Positions 53,107 through 61,661 of a DNA stretch of 64,000 nt are shown here, in pieces. A model generated the notes under the pieces. The model did no database searches, had not been told where the DNA came from, and saw only the letters and a program-made list of their open reading frames with translations. Position numbers and translations under genes: made by a program. Origin of the DNA: Shewanella electrodiphila (lineage in GTDB: Bacteria > Pseudomonadota > Gammaproteobacteria > Enterobacterales > Shewanellaceae); the NCBI RefSeq assembly GCF_023283985.1, contig NZ_JAKIKU010000016.1:29100-93099 (forward strand), written 5' to 3'. Position 1 is the first letter of the stretch. Each line of letters starts with the position of its first letter.

Positions 53107-53134
53107 AAAAAACCGCTCATATGAGCGGTTTTTT
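53107..53134. terminator. Bidirectional terminator between rluA and sstT
   Basis: A fully palindromic AAAAAACCGCTCATATGAGC continuing to GGTTTTTT, with a T-run on both strands. The rluA and sstT genes converge here. Confidence 0.9.
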
Positions 53135-53157
53135 TATAGCTTATAAATAGTGATTTA

Positions 53158-54381
53158 TTAGCTGTTTTCTTTAGCTTCCGCCGCTTCACATGCTGCAGCA
53201 GTGAATACGACATCGGTAGAACTGTTTAATGCTGTTTCAGCAGAGTCCTGAACCACACCAATAATGAAACCAACAGCAACCACTTGCATCGCCACATCAT
53301 TTGAAATGCCAAATAAGCCACAAGCTAATGGAATTAGTAATAGCGAACCACCAGCAACACCTGACGCACCACAAGCTGATACCGCTGCAACCACACTTAA
53401 TAACACAGCGGTTAAGAAGTCGACTTGAATACCTAAGGTATTTGCAGCTGCAAGCGTCAGCACTGTAATCGTAATTGCCGCGCCGCCCATGTTAATGGTT
53501 GCACCTAATGGAATGGATACTGAGTAAGTATCTTTATGAAGTTTTAACTCTTCACACAATGCCATATTCACTGGAATATTCGCTGCACTTGAGCGCGTAA
53601 AGAATGCAGTCACGCCACTTTCACGTAAACATTTCAGTACCAATGGATAAGGATTACGTCTGATTTTTATGTACACAATAATCGGGTTAACCACTAATGC
53701 GATAAACAGCATTGAACCCACTAACACACCCAATAATTGAGCGTATCCCGCTAATGCTTCAAAACCTGTGGCTGCAATTGTGCCAGAAACCAAACCAAAG
53801 ATACCAATAGGTGCGAAACGAATTACGAAACGAACGATTTTAGTTACGCCGTCACTTAAATCTGACACCACTTTCTTCGTTGAATCACTCGCATGATGTA
53901 ATGTGATCCCCAGACCCACAGCCCACGCTAAAATACCAATATAGTTACCTGTTAAAATGGCATTTACTGGGTTATCTACAATTTTGAATAGCAATGTATT
54001 CAATACTTCTGCAATGCCCTGTGGCGGGTTAGACCCTTCAACACCACCTGCAAGTAATAACGTTGTTGGAAATGCAAAACTAAATGCCACAGCCGTTAAT
54101 GCAGCAGCTAACGTGCCAACCAAATACAAGCCGATAATAGGTCGCATATTGGTTTGGGTGTTTTTCTTTTGATTTGCAATTGATGATGCCACTAAGACAA
54201 ACACTAAAATAGGTGCAACAGCTTTCAACGCTTCAACAAATAAACTACCTAAAAATGACACTTGAGTAGCTGCTGAGGTTGAAACTGTGGCGAGGATAAC
54301 ACCGAGTACAATACCGACGAGAATTTGTAGCACTAAGCTACCGTTAGCAACCCGCGCTAACAGTGATTGATTTTGATTCAT
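53158..54381 (-). CDS. sstT: Serine/threonine:sodium symporter
   Basis: Inner-membrane transporter of the dicarboxylate/amino acid:cation symporter family, 407 residues. Family parts: AVAPILVFVLVASSIANQK, FTRSSAANIPVNMALCEEL, PLGATINMGGAAITITVLTLAAANT (Na+ and substrate site), and GVAGGSLLLIPLACGLFG. Closely follows E. coli SstT as recalled. The 216-bp upstream region holds a 28-bp repeat. Confidence 0.96.
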   Translation of the reverse strand: MNQNQSLLARVANGSLVLQILVGIVLGVILATVSTSAATQVSFLGSLFVEALKAVAPILVFVLVASSIANQKKNTQTNMRPIIGLYLVGTLAAALTAVAFSFAFPTTLLLAGGVEGSNPPQGIAEVLNTLLFKIVDNPVNAILTGNYIGILAWAVGLGITLHHASDSTKKVVSDLSDGVTKIVRFVIRFAPIGIFGLVSGTIAATGFEALAGYAQLLGVLVGSMLFIALVVNPIIVYIKIRRNPYPLVLKCLRESGVTAFFTRSSAANIPVNMALCEELKLHKDTYSVSIPLGATINMGGAAITITVLTLAAANTLGIQVDFLTAVLLSVVAAVSACGASGVAGGSLLLIPLACGLFGISNDVAMQVVAVGFIIGVVQDSAETALNSSTDVVFTAAACEAAEAKENS

Positions 54382-54408
54382 TGCTTGACCTATGATTATT
54401 ATATTTAT

Positions 54409-54458
54409 GGCTTTTAATAAGCTCTAATATTTGTGCGGCTTTTAATAAGCTCTGATAG
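54409..54458. repeat. 28-bp tandem duplication upstream of sstT
   Basis: GGCTTTTAATAAGCTCT recurs 28 bp apart (54409 and 54437) in the leader of sstT. Second copy shortened. Confidence 0.75.
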
Positions 54459-54597
54459 GTATATATCGGATGAAATGGCTAAAGTCTAGTCTGAGGGCAA
54501 AATGATACGCTAATATTACTCACTAGTTCCAAACAAACCACATTTAGCCAACATGTGACCAATTATAATGCAGTAGGTTAAAACCCTAGCAAAACCA

Positions 54598-55488
54598 CTA
54601 TTTAGCACCACGTAGCATGGCATCGATTAATTCATGGGCATCAAATTTGGTCAGCGCTTCATTGGCGCCGACTTGCTTAGCTTGACTGACACTTATCTCA
54701 CTGGAAAGCGAAGTATGCAAAATGATGTACGCGTTCGCTAGCTCAGGATTGTTCTTTACTTCAAATGCTAACTCATAGCCATCAAGTCCTGGCATTTCAA
54801 TATCACTGACTAAAATATTAATAGGTTTTTGTTGGGCTGCTGCATCACGCATTATTTGCAATGCATCATGACCATCTGAAGTCACATCATATGGAATGTT
54901 AATCGAGTCGAGCGCATCGGATAATTGCTTTCTGGCAACCTTGGAATCATCCACCAATAAAATACGCATCGGCTTTAATTGTTCACGCTCAACATCTGTC
55001 AGTATTGCGCGGTTTGCAGCAGGATCATGTGGGAATATTTTAGCCATCAGAAGTTCAACATCGAGTAGTTGAACTAATTTATTATCTAAGCGCGTCACCC
55101 CAGTTAAAAACACATTATGACCTAGGTTGGACGCTGGCGCTTCAATGTCGCGCCAATTACACTCAATGATTTTATCAATGGCTCTGACTAGAAAACCAAT
55201 CACCATTCTCTGGCAATCAGTGATAATCACATAACAATCTTTTTGCTCATCTGGCGAAATAGCTTTAAAGCCAATAGCTGCTGCCATATCAATCACGGCA
55301 ATAGTATTACCGCGAATAGTCGCCGCACCCAGAATTGATGGGTGAGAACGTGGAATTTTGGATAAATTACTAAATGGGACAATTTCGCGGATCTTCAACG
55401 TACCTAAGGCAAATTGCTGAATATGAGAGAGATGAAACAGTAACAGCCCCTGAGATTGGCTCGCTTTGCTCTTCATAAAATCACCCAT
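54598..55488 (-). CDS. cheV: CheV-type chemotaxis coupling protein (CheW-receiver)
   Basis: A 296-residue CheV: an N-terminal CheW-like coupling domain (about 15-150, with LKIREIVPF and AATIRGNTIAVIDMAAAIG) and a C-terminal receiver domain (about 170-294) with the acidic pair in ILLVDDSKVARKQL and the phospho-acceptor Asp in NILVSDIEMPGLDGYEL. The final Lys is in EALTKFDAHEL. Couples chemoreceptors to CheA and adapts by phosphorylation. A Met at residue 5 is an alternative start. Stands alone. Confidence 0.95.
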   Translation of the reverse strand: MGDFMKSKASQSQGLLLFHLSHIQQFALGTLKIREIVPFSNLSKIPRSHPSILGAATIRGNTIAVIDMAAAIGFKAISPDEQKDCYVIITDCQRMVIGFLVRAIDKIIECNWRDIEAPASNLGHNVFLTGVTRLDNKLVQLLDVELLMAKIFPHDPAANRAILTDVEREQLKPMRILLVDDSKVARKQLSDALDSINIPYDVTSDGHDALQIMRDAAAQQKPINILVSDIEMPGLDGYELAFEVKNNPELANAYIILHTSLSSEISVSQAKQVGANEALTKFDAHELIDAMLRGAK

Positions 55489-55564
55489 TAAAATACATTA
55501 AATTGAGTTAACCATACCGATAATAACATATCAAATTTAGGTGAAGCCAATTGAGTTTTAGGGG

Positions 55565-57082
55565 TTAAAGTTGTGACTCTATTGGCAATAATGCAAGAAA
55601 ATCCGCAAAGAATTTGCGCCAAAAACCTGCGCCTGGTTCTGCATAAATAACCTTGCCATCTGTATTGTCTATCCAGACCAAGTCGCCATCTTCGATAGCG
55701 AGTTCATAGGCTTTAGAAACGGCTGACTCAGTTAACCCTGCAACCATGTCTTTGGCTAATTGTTGACTTTCAATCACAATGCCCATTTCAGTATTAATCA
55801 ATGCTGAACGAGGGTCGAAATTAAACGAGCCGACAAAGACTATGTCTTCATCAATGACGAATGTCTTAGCGTGCAGGCTGCTACGACTACTGCCCTTCCA
55901 GCTGGATTTTTTCTCAGTTGGACTGCCTTTTACTTCGTAAATTTTAACCCCGCCTTCAACCAACTTTTGACGGTACTGCTGATAACCTGCATGAACAGCA
56001 AGTACATCCGTCGCCGCTAAGCTGTTTGTAACAATGGTAATGTCTTTACCTTGTTTTACTCCTTTAATAAAAGCATTGGTTGCCGCATCTCCTGGAACAA
56101 AATACGGTGACACAATCACTAATCTTTGCTGAGTTTGATTAAAAAAGTAGTTTAGATCATCAAGTAAAATGGGAGTGTCGCTACTCGCTTTGAGCTTATT
56201 AGGTGGGTCATAGACAACATCTGCTTTACCCCAGTACCACTGCACAGACTGGTTTTTAAGCCTTTCTAGCAGACTGCTATTCTCAAGGCGTTTATAGTAT
56301 TCACTACTCGCTAATGTCGCTTTATAATTTGCCGCTTCTTGGATCAGTAGTTCAAGGTTGGTATTTATATCGTTGGCAGGAACAAGTTGTTGAATGCTTT
56401 GAACTTGTTTAGAGTTCCAATAGGTATCAAACTGGGTTGAGACGTCATCAACAGCCTCACCGATAGTCAGTACATCTAAGTCACCAAATTCGACATCTTC
56501 GTTTGCAGAAAAATATTCAGCGCCAATATTTCTGCCGCCCACAATGCTCACTAAGTTATCTATGGTTAATGACTTATTGTGCATGCGATGATTCATGCGA
56601 GTGAAATTAGTAATGAATGCAATACCACGATAATGTCTTTCATAGGAAGGGTTAAATAGCCTTACAGAAATATTAGGATGATTAGCAATCACCATCCATC
56701 CATCATCATAGCTAGCAGTGGTCATATCATCTAATAAAATACGCACTCTCACACCACGCTCAGCTGCTTGATATAAAAACAGCGTGAGCATCTTACCGAC
56801 ATCATCATTGCGATAAATGTAGTACTGCAAATCAATGCTTGTTGTTGCGCTTTCAATCATTGCTAAACGAGCGATGAATGCATCAAGGCCATCAGCTAAG
56901 GTTTTAACACCTGTTAATTCTGGTTTTTTATGCGATTTTACATATTCCGCTAACACTGAATCTTTGGGGGGAGCAAGTTTATATTGAGGCTCTAAAGGTT
57001 CAAATTCCACCTGAGATGCACAACCGGAAATAAAAAAGGCAAACACAAAACATAAGATAAATATGTATTTATTGTTGTGCAT
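55565..57082 (-). CDS. Phospholipase D-family lipoprotein (cardiolipin synthase C-like)
   Basis: A 505-residue protein of the PLD superfamily. N-terminus FAFFISGCAS is a lipobox, so it is probably a lipoprotein. Two HKD motifs: HNKSLTIDNLVSIVGGRNIG (about 170-190) and HAKTFVIDEDIVFVGSFNFD (about 405-425). The architecture resembles YmdC/ClsC, which makes cardiolipin from phosphatidylethanolamine and phosphatidylglycerol, though a nuclease or phospholipase role cannot be excluded. Next to a small phosphatase, separated by a repeat. Confidence 0.9.
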   Translation of the reverse strand: MHNNKYIFILCFVFAFFISGCASQVEFEPLEPQYKLAPPKDSVLAEYVKSHKKPELTGVKTLADGLDAFIARLAMIESATTSIDLQYYIYRNDDVGKMLTLFLYQAAERGVRVRILLDDMTTASYDDGWMVIANHPNISVRLFNPSYERHYRGIAFITNFTRMNHRMHNKSLTIDNLVSIVGGRNIGAEYFSANEDVEFGDLDVLTIGEAVDDVSTQFDTYWNSKQVQSIQQLVPANDINTNLELLIQEAANYKATLASSEYYKRLENSSLLERLKNQSVQWYWGKADVVYDPPNKLKASSDTPILLDDLNYFFNQTQQRLVIVSPYFVPGDAATNAFIKGVKQGKDITIVTNSLAATDVLAVHAGYQQYRQKLVEGGVKIYEVKGSPTEKKSSWKGSSRSSLHAKTFVIDEDIVFVGSFNFDPRSALINTEMGIVIESQQLAKDMVAGLTESAVSKAYELAIEDGDLVWIDNTDGKVIYAEPGAGFWRKFFADFLALLPIESQL

Positions 57083-57124
57083 TCACCGATTCCTTTCTCG
57101 TTATGGATTTAAACCTTTGATCCT

Positions 57125-57184
57125 ATTCTAGGACAACTCATTCTAGGATAACTAATTCTAGGATAACTAATTTGAGGCTAACTA
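57125..57184. repeat. 15-bp tandem repeat (4 units) between phosphatase and PLD genes
   Basis: Units attctaggacaactc, attctaggataacta (twice) and atttgaggctaacta, exactly 15 bp each. The last unit contains the stop codon of the phosphatase gene. Confidence 0.85.
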
Positions 57185-57652
57185 ATCTTGCAAAGCATAT
57201 AGCACGTCAAAAACTAATTGATCCCAGCCTTCTGAACTAAATGCGATATCGCGGATACTGCGCACTTGGCTTACCGCGTGAACAGGGGCAGCGCCATTAT
57301 CCATCAAATAATACGCCATCATAATACCCGTTCTATCTTTGCCTGAGCGACAATGTATCAACACGGCAATATTATCAGCCTCACATTGACGAATAAATGC
57401 CAGCGCTTTTGGCGCTTGTTCAGTGCAAATAGCAACGTCACCTTCCTGTGGCGGAATATTTCTTGAAAAAGGCGTACAAAGGTAGCGAATACCTAACGCT
57501 GCTAGTTGATCTTCATCGACACCTTCACCGTTATTGAGCGATACAATCGCACCAATACCAGCGGCTTTTAACTCTGCGACATCCCATTCATGTTTATTGG
57601 GACCACTTCGACCGGCGATAACGCCATCTACTAACCAAAATAACTGCTTCAT
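57182..57652 (-). CDS. Dual-specificity/tyrosine phosphatase family protein
   Basis: A 156-residue cysteine phosphatase with the HCxxGxxRT active-site loop in IHCRSGKDRTGIMMAYYL (about 115-132) and an upstream Asp region, likely in TPFSRNIPPQEGD. The substrate is unknown. The stop codon falls in a 15-bp tandem repeat. Possibly cotranscribed after the DEAD-box gene. Confidence 0.88.
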   Translation of the reverse strand: MKQLFWLVDGVIAGRSGPNKHEWDVAELKAAGIGAIVSLNNGEGVDEDQLAALGIRYLCTPFSRNIPPQEGDVAICTEQAPKALAFIRQCEADNIAVLIHCRSGKDRTGIMMAYYLMDNGAAPVHAVSQVRSIRDIAFSSEGWDQLVFDVLYALQD

Positions 57653-57749
57653 ATTTAATGGTTACTCTTAAATTTATGATTCGGGTTTATTTATCATTTA
57701 ACGTAGAATCAATCCCTGAACCTCATAAGCTTCCATTATTCAAATGGTG

Positions 57750-59093
57750 TTATTGAGCACTGTCATCTTTATCGCTATCTTCTTTAGCAATACCAGCCCA
57801 AATATCAACATTAACAGGTGCTTGTTTTTTCTTCTTTTTCTTACCCGTACCAGCTGGTTTTGCCATTGGCTTTTCTACAGCATATTCATCGTCAGGCATT
57901 TCTTCATCAGGTTCAAAGCCAACAAAGGTTTCACGCTCTAAACGAATTTTGTTCTTTTTTTCGATAATACTGAAATGGTGGTAATCAGCATGGGCAATCA
58001 AAGATAACGCTAAGCCCACTTCACCAGCACGGCCACTGCGACCAATACGGTGCATATAATCAGCTGGGCTTCGTGGTAAATCAAAGTTAATCACCACTGG
58101 CAGTTTCTCAATATCTAAACCACGGGCTGCAATATCGGTGGCAATTAACACTTCAATATCGCCTGCTTTAAAGCCCTCTAAAACGCGGTTACGCGCGCCT
58201 TGACCTTTATCACCATGAAAGACTTCCGCAGTAATGCCACGCTTTGATAATTTATCAGCTAGATGCTTACAGCTATTTTTCGCATTGACAAAGATAAGCG
58301 CTTGACGCCATTTATTTTGCTTAATTAGCTCAGCAAGAAGCGCAGTTTTCTTTTCACGATTTACCGTAAACACCCGTTGTACTAATGTGCTGGCATCCGC
58401 GCTCTGCAATTGGATTTCAACAGGGTCTTGCAGCAGATTATCTGTCAGTGTGCGAACTTCTTCAGGGAACGTCGCAGAGAACAACAAGGTTTGTTTTTTC
58501 TGTGGCATTAAGGCAAGCAAAGATGATAACTCTTCAGTAAAACCAAGACTCAGCATTCGGTCAGCTTCATCAAGCACTAAGGTTTCAACTTTATCTAACT
58601 TAATCGCATTGCTCGAAATCAAATCAAGTAAACGCCCAGGGGTTGCCACTAATACATCAGTGCCGCCACGTAGCGCTAACATTTGCGTATTGGCTGATAC
58701 ACCACCAAACACGGCTGTTGATTTAATTGCACCATTAAAATGAACAGCATAAGACTTCACACTGTCAGCAACTTGTTTTGCAAGCTCTCGTGTAGGCACT
58801 AGCACTAATGCCGAAACAAAGTTGCCTTTATCTTTTTTAGCACCTTGTTGGGCTTGATGGATTTTTTGCAGAATGGGTAAAACAAATGTAGCAGTTTTAC
58901 CTGAACCCGTATTGGCGCCAGCTAATAGATCTTTTCCTGCAATAACACTCGGAATAGCCTGTGCCTGAATAGGTGTTGGCGTTTTATATTCCATTTCCGC
59001 AAGACGATTGTTAATAGGTGCAATAAGGCCAAGTTCGGCAAAAGTTGTTGCACTTGTCTGCGAAGTAACAGGAGAGTTGTTAGCTGATGTCAT
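57750..59093 (-). CDS. DEAD-box ATP-dependent RNA helicase, RhlE-like
   Basis: A 447-residue helicase with all motifs: ANTGSGKTATFVLP (I), PTRELAKQ (Ia), GG and TPGRLLDL (Ib), VLDEADRMLSLGF (II), LFSATF (III), ATDIAARGLDI and HRIGRSGRAGEVG (V, VI). Short basic tail with GKKKKKKQAP and an acidic end. Resembles RhlE/SrmB family proteins, acting in ribosome assembly or mRNA decay. The lysine codons form an A-rich stretch. Confidence 0.93.
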   Translation of the reverse strand: MTSANNSPVTSQTSATTFAELGLIAPINNRLAEMEYKTPTPIQAQAIPSVIAGKDLLAGANTGSGKTATFVLPILQKIHQAQQGAKKDKGNFVSALVLVPTRELAKQVADSVKSYAVHFNGAIKSTAVFGGVSANTQMLALRGGTDVLVATPGRLLDLISSNAIKLDKVETLVLDEADRMLSLGFTEELSSLLALMPQKKQTLLFSATFPEEVRTLTDNLLQDPVEIQLQSADASTLVQRVFTVNREKKTALLAELIKQNKWRQALIFVNAKNSCKHLADKLSKRGITAEVFHGDKGQGARNRVLEGFKAGDIEVLIATDIAARGLDIEKLPVVINFDLPRSPADYMHRIGRSGRAGEVGLALSLIAHADYHHFSIIEKKNKIRLERETFVGFEPDEEMPDDEYAVEKPMAKPAGTGKKKKKKQAPVNVDIWAGIAKEDSDKDDSAQ

Positions 59094-59346
59094 TAATTAT
59101 GGATGCTCAAATAAAATAGAAATTGGATATAGCTTTGAGAGTATTTTAGCTTATTTGAGCAGGTTAAGTTAGCGATATTGCGCATGCTATGCGCATTTAA
59201 TAAGCTAAATGATACATAGCAGCTAAAAAGTGGACTCAAGCTAGATTAGAAATGATTAAAACTAAAGAAATGCCCTCATCAATAGCTCGCTAATATTTAA
59301 TGAATGACTTCATTCGCTCTTAGCTTAATCTTAGTGAGTCCATCCT

Positions 59347-59862
59347 TTACAAGTTGACCCCTTCCAAGTTCAATAAAAATTGCTTCATTTCAAGTCCGTA
59401 AGCATAACCCGTTAAGCTGCCATCTTTGCCAATCACTCGATGACAAGGCACAATTATCGCAATTGGGTTTGCGCCATTTGCGGCGCCAACAGCCCTAACC
59501 GCTTTGGGGCGTTCAATCGTATCGGCAATGGCCGCATAACTACAAATATCGCCAAAGGGCAGCGCCTTTAATGCTTGCCAAACTTGCTGCTGAAACTCAG
59601 TTCCTTTGGCTGCTAATTTGACATCAAAATCTTGCCTTTCACCTGAAAAATACTCGCGTAATTCTTCAATAGCTTGAATAACAAAAGCTTTCGCTTGATT
59701 GACCTCTCCTGAGTCCGCCTGAGATAACGCATCCAGTGTGGTTGATTCAGCGACCACTTGTAAATGAGTCAGCCCATGCGTTGATGCTTGTAGTTTCAGA
59801 TAGCCCACAGGGCTAGCAATAATCTGTTGAAACACTGGCGGTTGATTATTAATTTTCATCAC
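59347..59862 (-). CDS. ogt: Methylated-DNA-[protein]-cysteine S-methyltransferase
   Basis: Suicide repair protein removing methyl groups from O6-methylguanine. 171 residues with the active-site IVPCHRVIGKDGSLTGYAYGLEMK (Cys at about 138) and the helix-turn-helix AVGAANGANPIAI before it. The start overlaps the Ada-AlkA gene by 14 bp, so the two repair genes form an operon. Confidence 0.94.
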   Translation of the reverse strand: MMKINNQPPVFQQIIASPVGYLKLQASTHGLTHLQVVAESTTLDALSQADSGEVNQAKAFVIQAIEELREYFSGERQDFDVKLAAKGTEFQQQVWQALKALPFGDICSYAAIADTIERPKAVRAVGAANGANPIAIIVPCHRVIGKDGSLTGYAYGLEMKQFLLNLEGVNL

Positions 59863-61477
59863 TTTTCCATAATTGAAAGGTTAAATAACTGCCCCAAGGG
59901 CTGACTTGCTGACTGATTTTATCTACAAGCTGTTGATAATATTTAGGTGTAAAGTCTGTCGTAGTTCCTAAAGTAATGTCTTGCTTTGCTATGAGTGCTT
60001 TAAGTCTATTTTTAATCACTAAATCGCCACCCAAAAAGATATTAGGGTCACTTTCTCCTCGCATTCTGGCGTAAGCAATCGTCCATGGGCCTATGCCTTT
60101 CACCTCAATCCAGGCTTCGGGTGAGGCTAACGGGTTATCAGCAACGAATTGACCTAACCCGTTTAATGCACGTTTTCTGGCGCCAGGCATTTTAAACTCA
60201 TCAAGTCCTGCTGTGGCAACCTGTTCAGCTTTAGGAAAAAACAGCACTTCTCGCTGGCCTATGACTGCTTTATCGCCGTAATTTACTGCTAGCACATTAA
60301 GCAATTTACTCGCCTGAATGACGCTCACCTGCTGCCCTAACACAGCTCGGCAACCTGCCTCAAAAACTGATGCTGTCGCGGGGATCCTAAGGCCAGATGA
60401 AACACGCATTCCCATAGACACTAATGGAGAAAAAGAAGCTTCTATTACATCCATATCAGCGTCTAAATCTAATATTTTTCTTACATATTGAACAACTTGA
60501 AATAAATAGCCAATATCTTGCTCACGTTCGAATTGCACATTCAATAACAGCTGGTTTTTTGCGTTAACTTCTGAGATTTCAAATGTGCCTCTAATTGAAA
60601 TATCATCAAAACCCAGTGAAAAACTACGCCCATATGTGAGCGACTGTTCATCAAGCCACTCCATACCTTCAACCGCTCGAACTTTGTAAAATGCCCATAA
60701 ATCAGACCATAAAAATGGCGGACGGTAATCCAGCAATAAGTTAATCCCATGGGAGAAACTGGCATGTGTATCAAGAGCTGGTTTGTCTTTAATCCCTTTC
60801 CTGGCAATAGGATTAGTATTCGTTTTAGCAGACGGTGAACGCCTTAATTGAGATGGCGTCAGTTGCAGTTGCGCTTTAAACACTTCATTAAATCGTCTAA
60901 TACTATTGAAACCTGCCGCCATGGCCACATCAGTAATAGGTAGTTGTGTTTGATGCAATAATTGTTTGGCAAACATTAACTGACGGTATAGAGCATATTT
61001 TTTGGGCGATGTTCCAAGTTGTTTGTTAAATAATTGACTCAAATAGCGAGAACTTATGCCAAGACGTGCAGACAATTGGGTTAACGATTCTGCATTTTCA
61101 CCACTTAAACACCCTGCATCAATCAAGCTAATGGCCCGCAGTAAACTGGTGTTAGTGCCTTTCCAAGCGTTAGATTGCGGTGCACTGTCAGGCCTGCAGC
61201 GTAAACAAGGTCTAAGCCCAGCTTCTGCAGCTTTGATCGCTGAATCAAAATAAACCACATTTTGCTCTTTTGGCGGCGATGCTGGACAAATTGAGCGACA
61301 AAAGATACCTGTGGTTTTAACCCCAATGAAAAATCGGCCATCAAAACGTGCATCTCGACTTAGTCTTGCTTGTCTGCAGGTATCATCAGGTAAATGGCAA
61401 TGATTGTAAGCAAGCGAAGACAAACCCACTGGCATCTCGTTTGATTGATAGGTATCCGTTTTATTAATAGTTTTCAT
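59849..61477 (-). CDS. Ada-like regulator fused to AlkA 3-methyladenine DNA glycosylase
   Basis: A 542-residue protein joining alkylation sensing and base excision. Domain 1 (about 38-105): Ada metal-binding domain with four Cys (GIFCRSICPASPP and RPCLRCRPD), the methylphosphotriester acceptor. Domain 2 (about 118-215): AraC-type helix-turn-helix (LSARLGISSRYLSQLFNKQLG, ITDVAMAAGFNSIRRFNEVF). Domain 3 (about 240-540): AlkA N-terminal and helix-hairpin-helix GPD glycosylase, with VKGIGPWTIAYARMRG and the likely catalytic Asp in FLGGDL. Ogt follows in the same operon, so sensing, base removal and direct reversal are together. Confidence 0.94.
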   Translation of the reverse strand: MKTINKTDTYQSNEMPVGLSSLAYNHCHLPDDTCRQARLSRDARFDGRFFIGVKTTGIFCRSICPASPPKEQNVVYFDSAIKAAEAGLRPCLRCRPDSAPQSNAWKGTNTSLLRAISLIDAGCLSGENAESLTQLSARLGISSRYLSQLFNKQLGTSPKKYALYRQLMFAKQLLHQTQLPITDVAMAAGFNSIRRFNEVFKAQLQLTPSQLRRSPSAKTNTNPIARKGIKDKPALDTHASFSHGINLLLDYRPPFLWSDLWAFYKVRAVEGMEWLDEQSLTYGRSFSLGFDDISIRGTFEISEVNAKNQLLLNVQFEREQDIGYLFQVVQYVRKILDLDADMDVIEASFSPLVSMGMRVSSGLRIPATASVFEAGCRAVLGQQVSVIQASKLLNVLAVNYGDKAVIGQREVLFFPKAEQVATAGLDEFKMPGARKRALNGLGQFVADNPLASPEAWIEVKGIGPWTIAYARMRGESDPNIFLGGDLVIKNRLKALIAKQDITLGTTTDFTPKYYQQLVDKISQQVSPWGSYLTFQLWKSDEN

Positions 61478-61661
61478 GGCGGCGTAAACTAACTCACAAT
61501 CTTAAAGTGTGGATCTACTTTAACCAAAGTTGTCGCCGCTCACTAGCGGAAAACGGAACTCAATGTTGATTTAATGCTGACATCAATTGTCATAATCAAT
61601 TCAACACTTCGTTCACAAGTTACGGTATCCTATCGTTAACTAATATTTGTTTGAGCTGTTG

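Noticed and set aside
54409..54458. 28-bp repeat as regulatory element of sstT
   Set aside because: Only two copies, the second partial; looks like simple slippage, with nothing to tie it to control.
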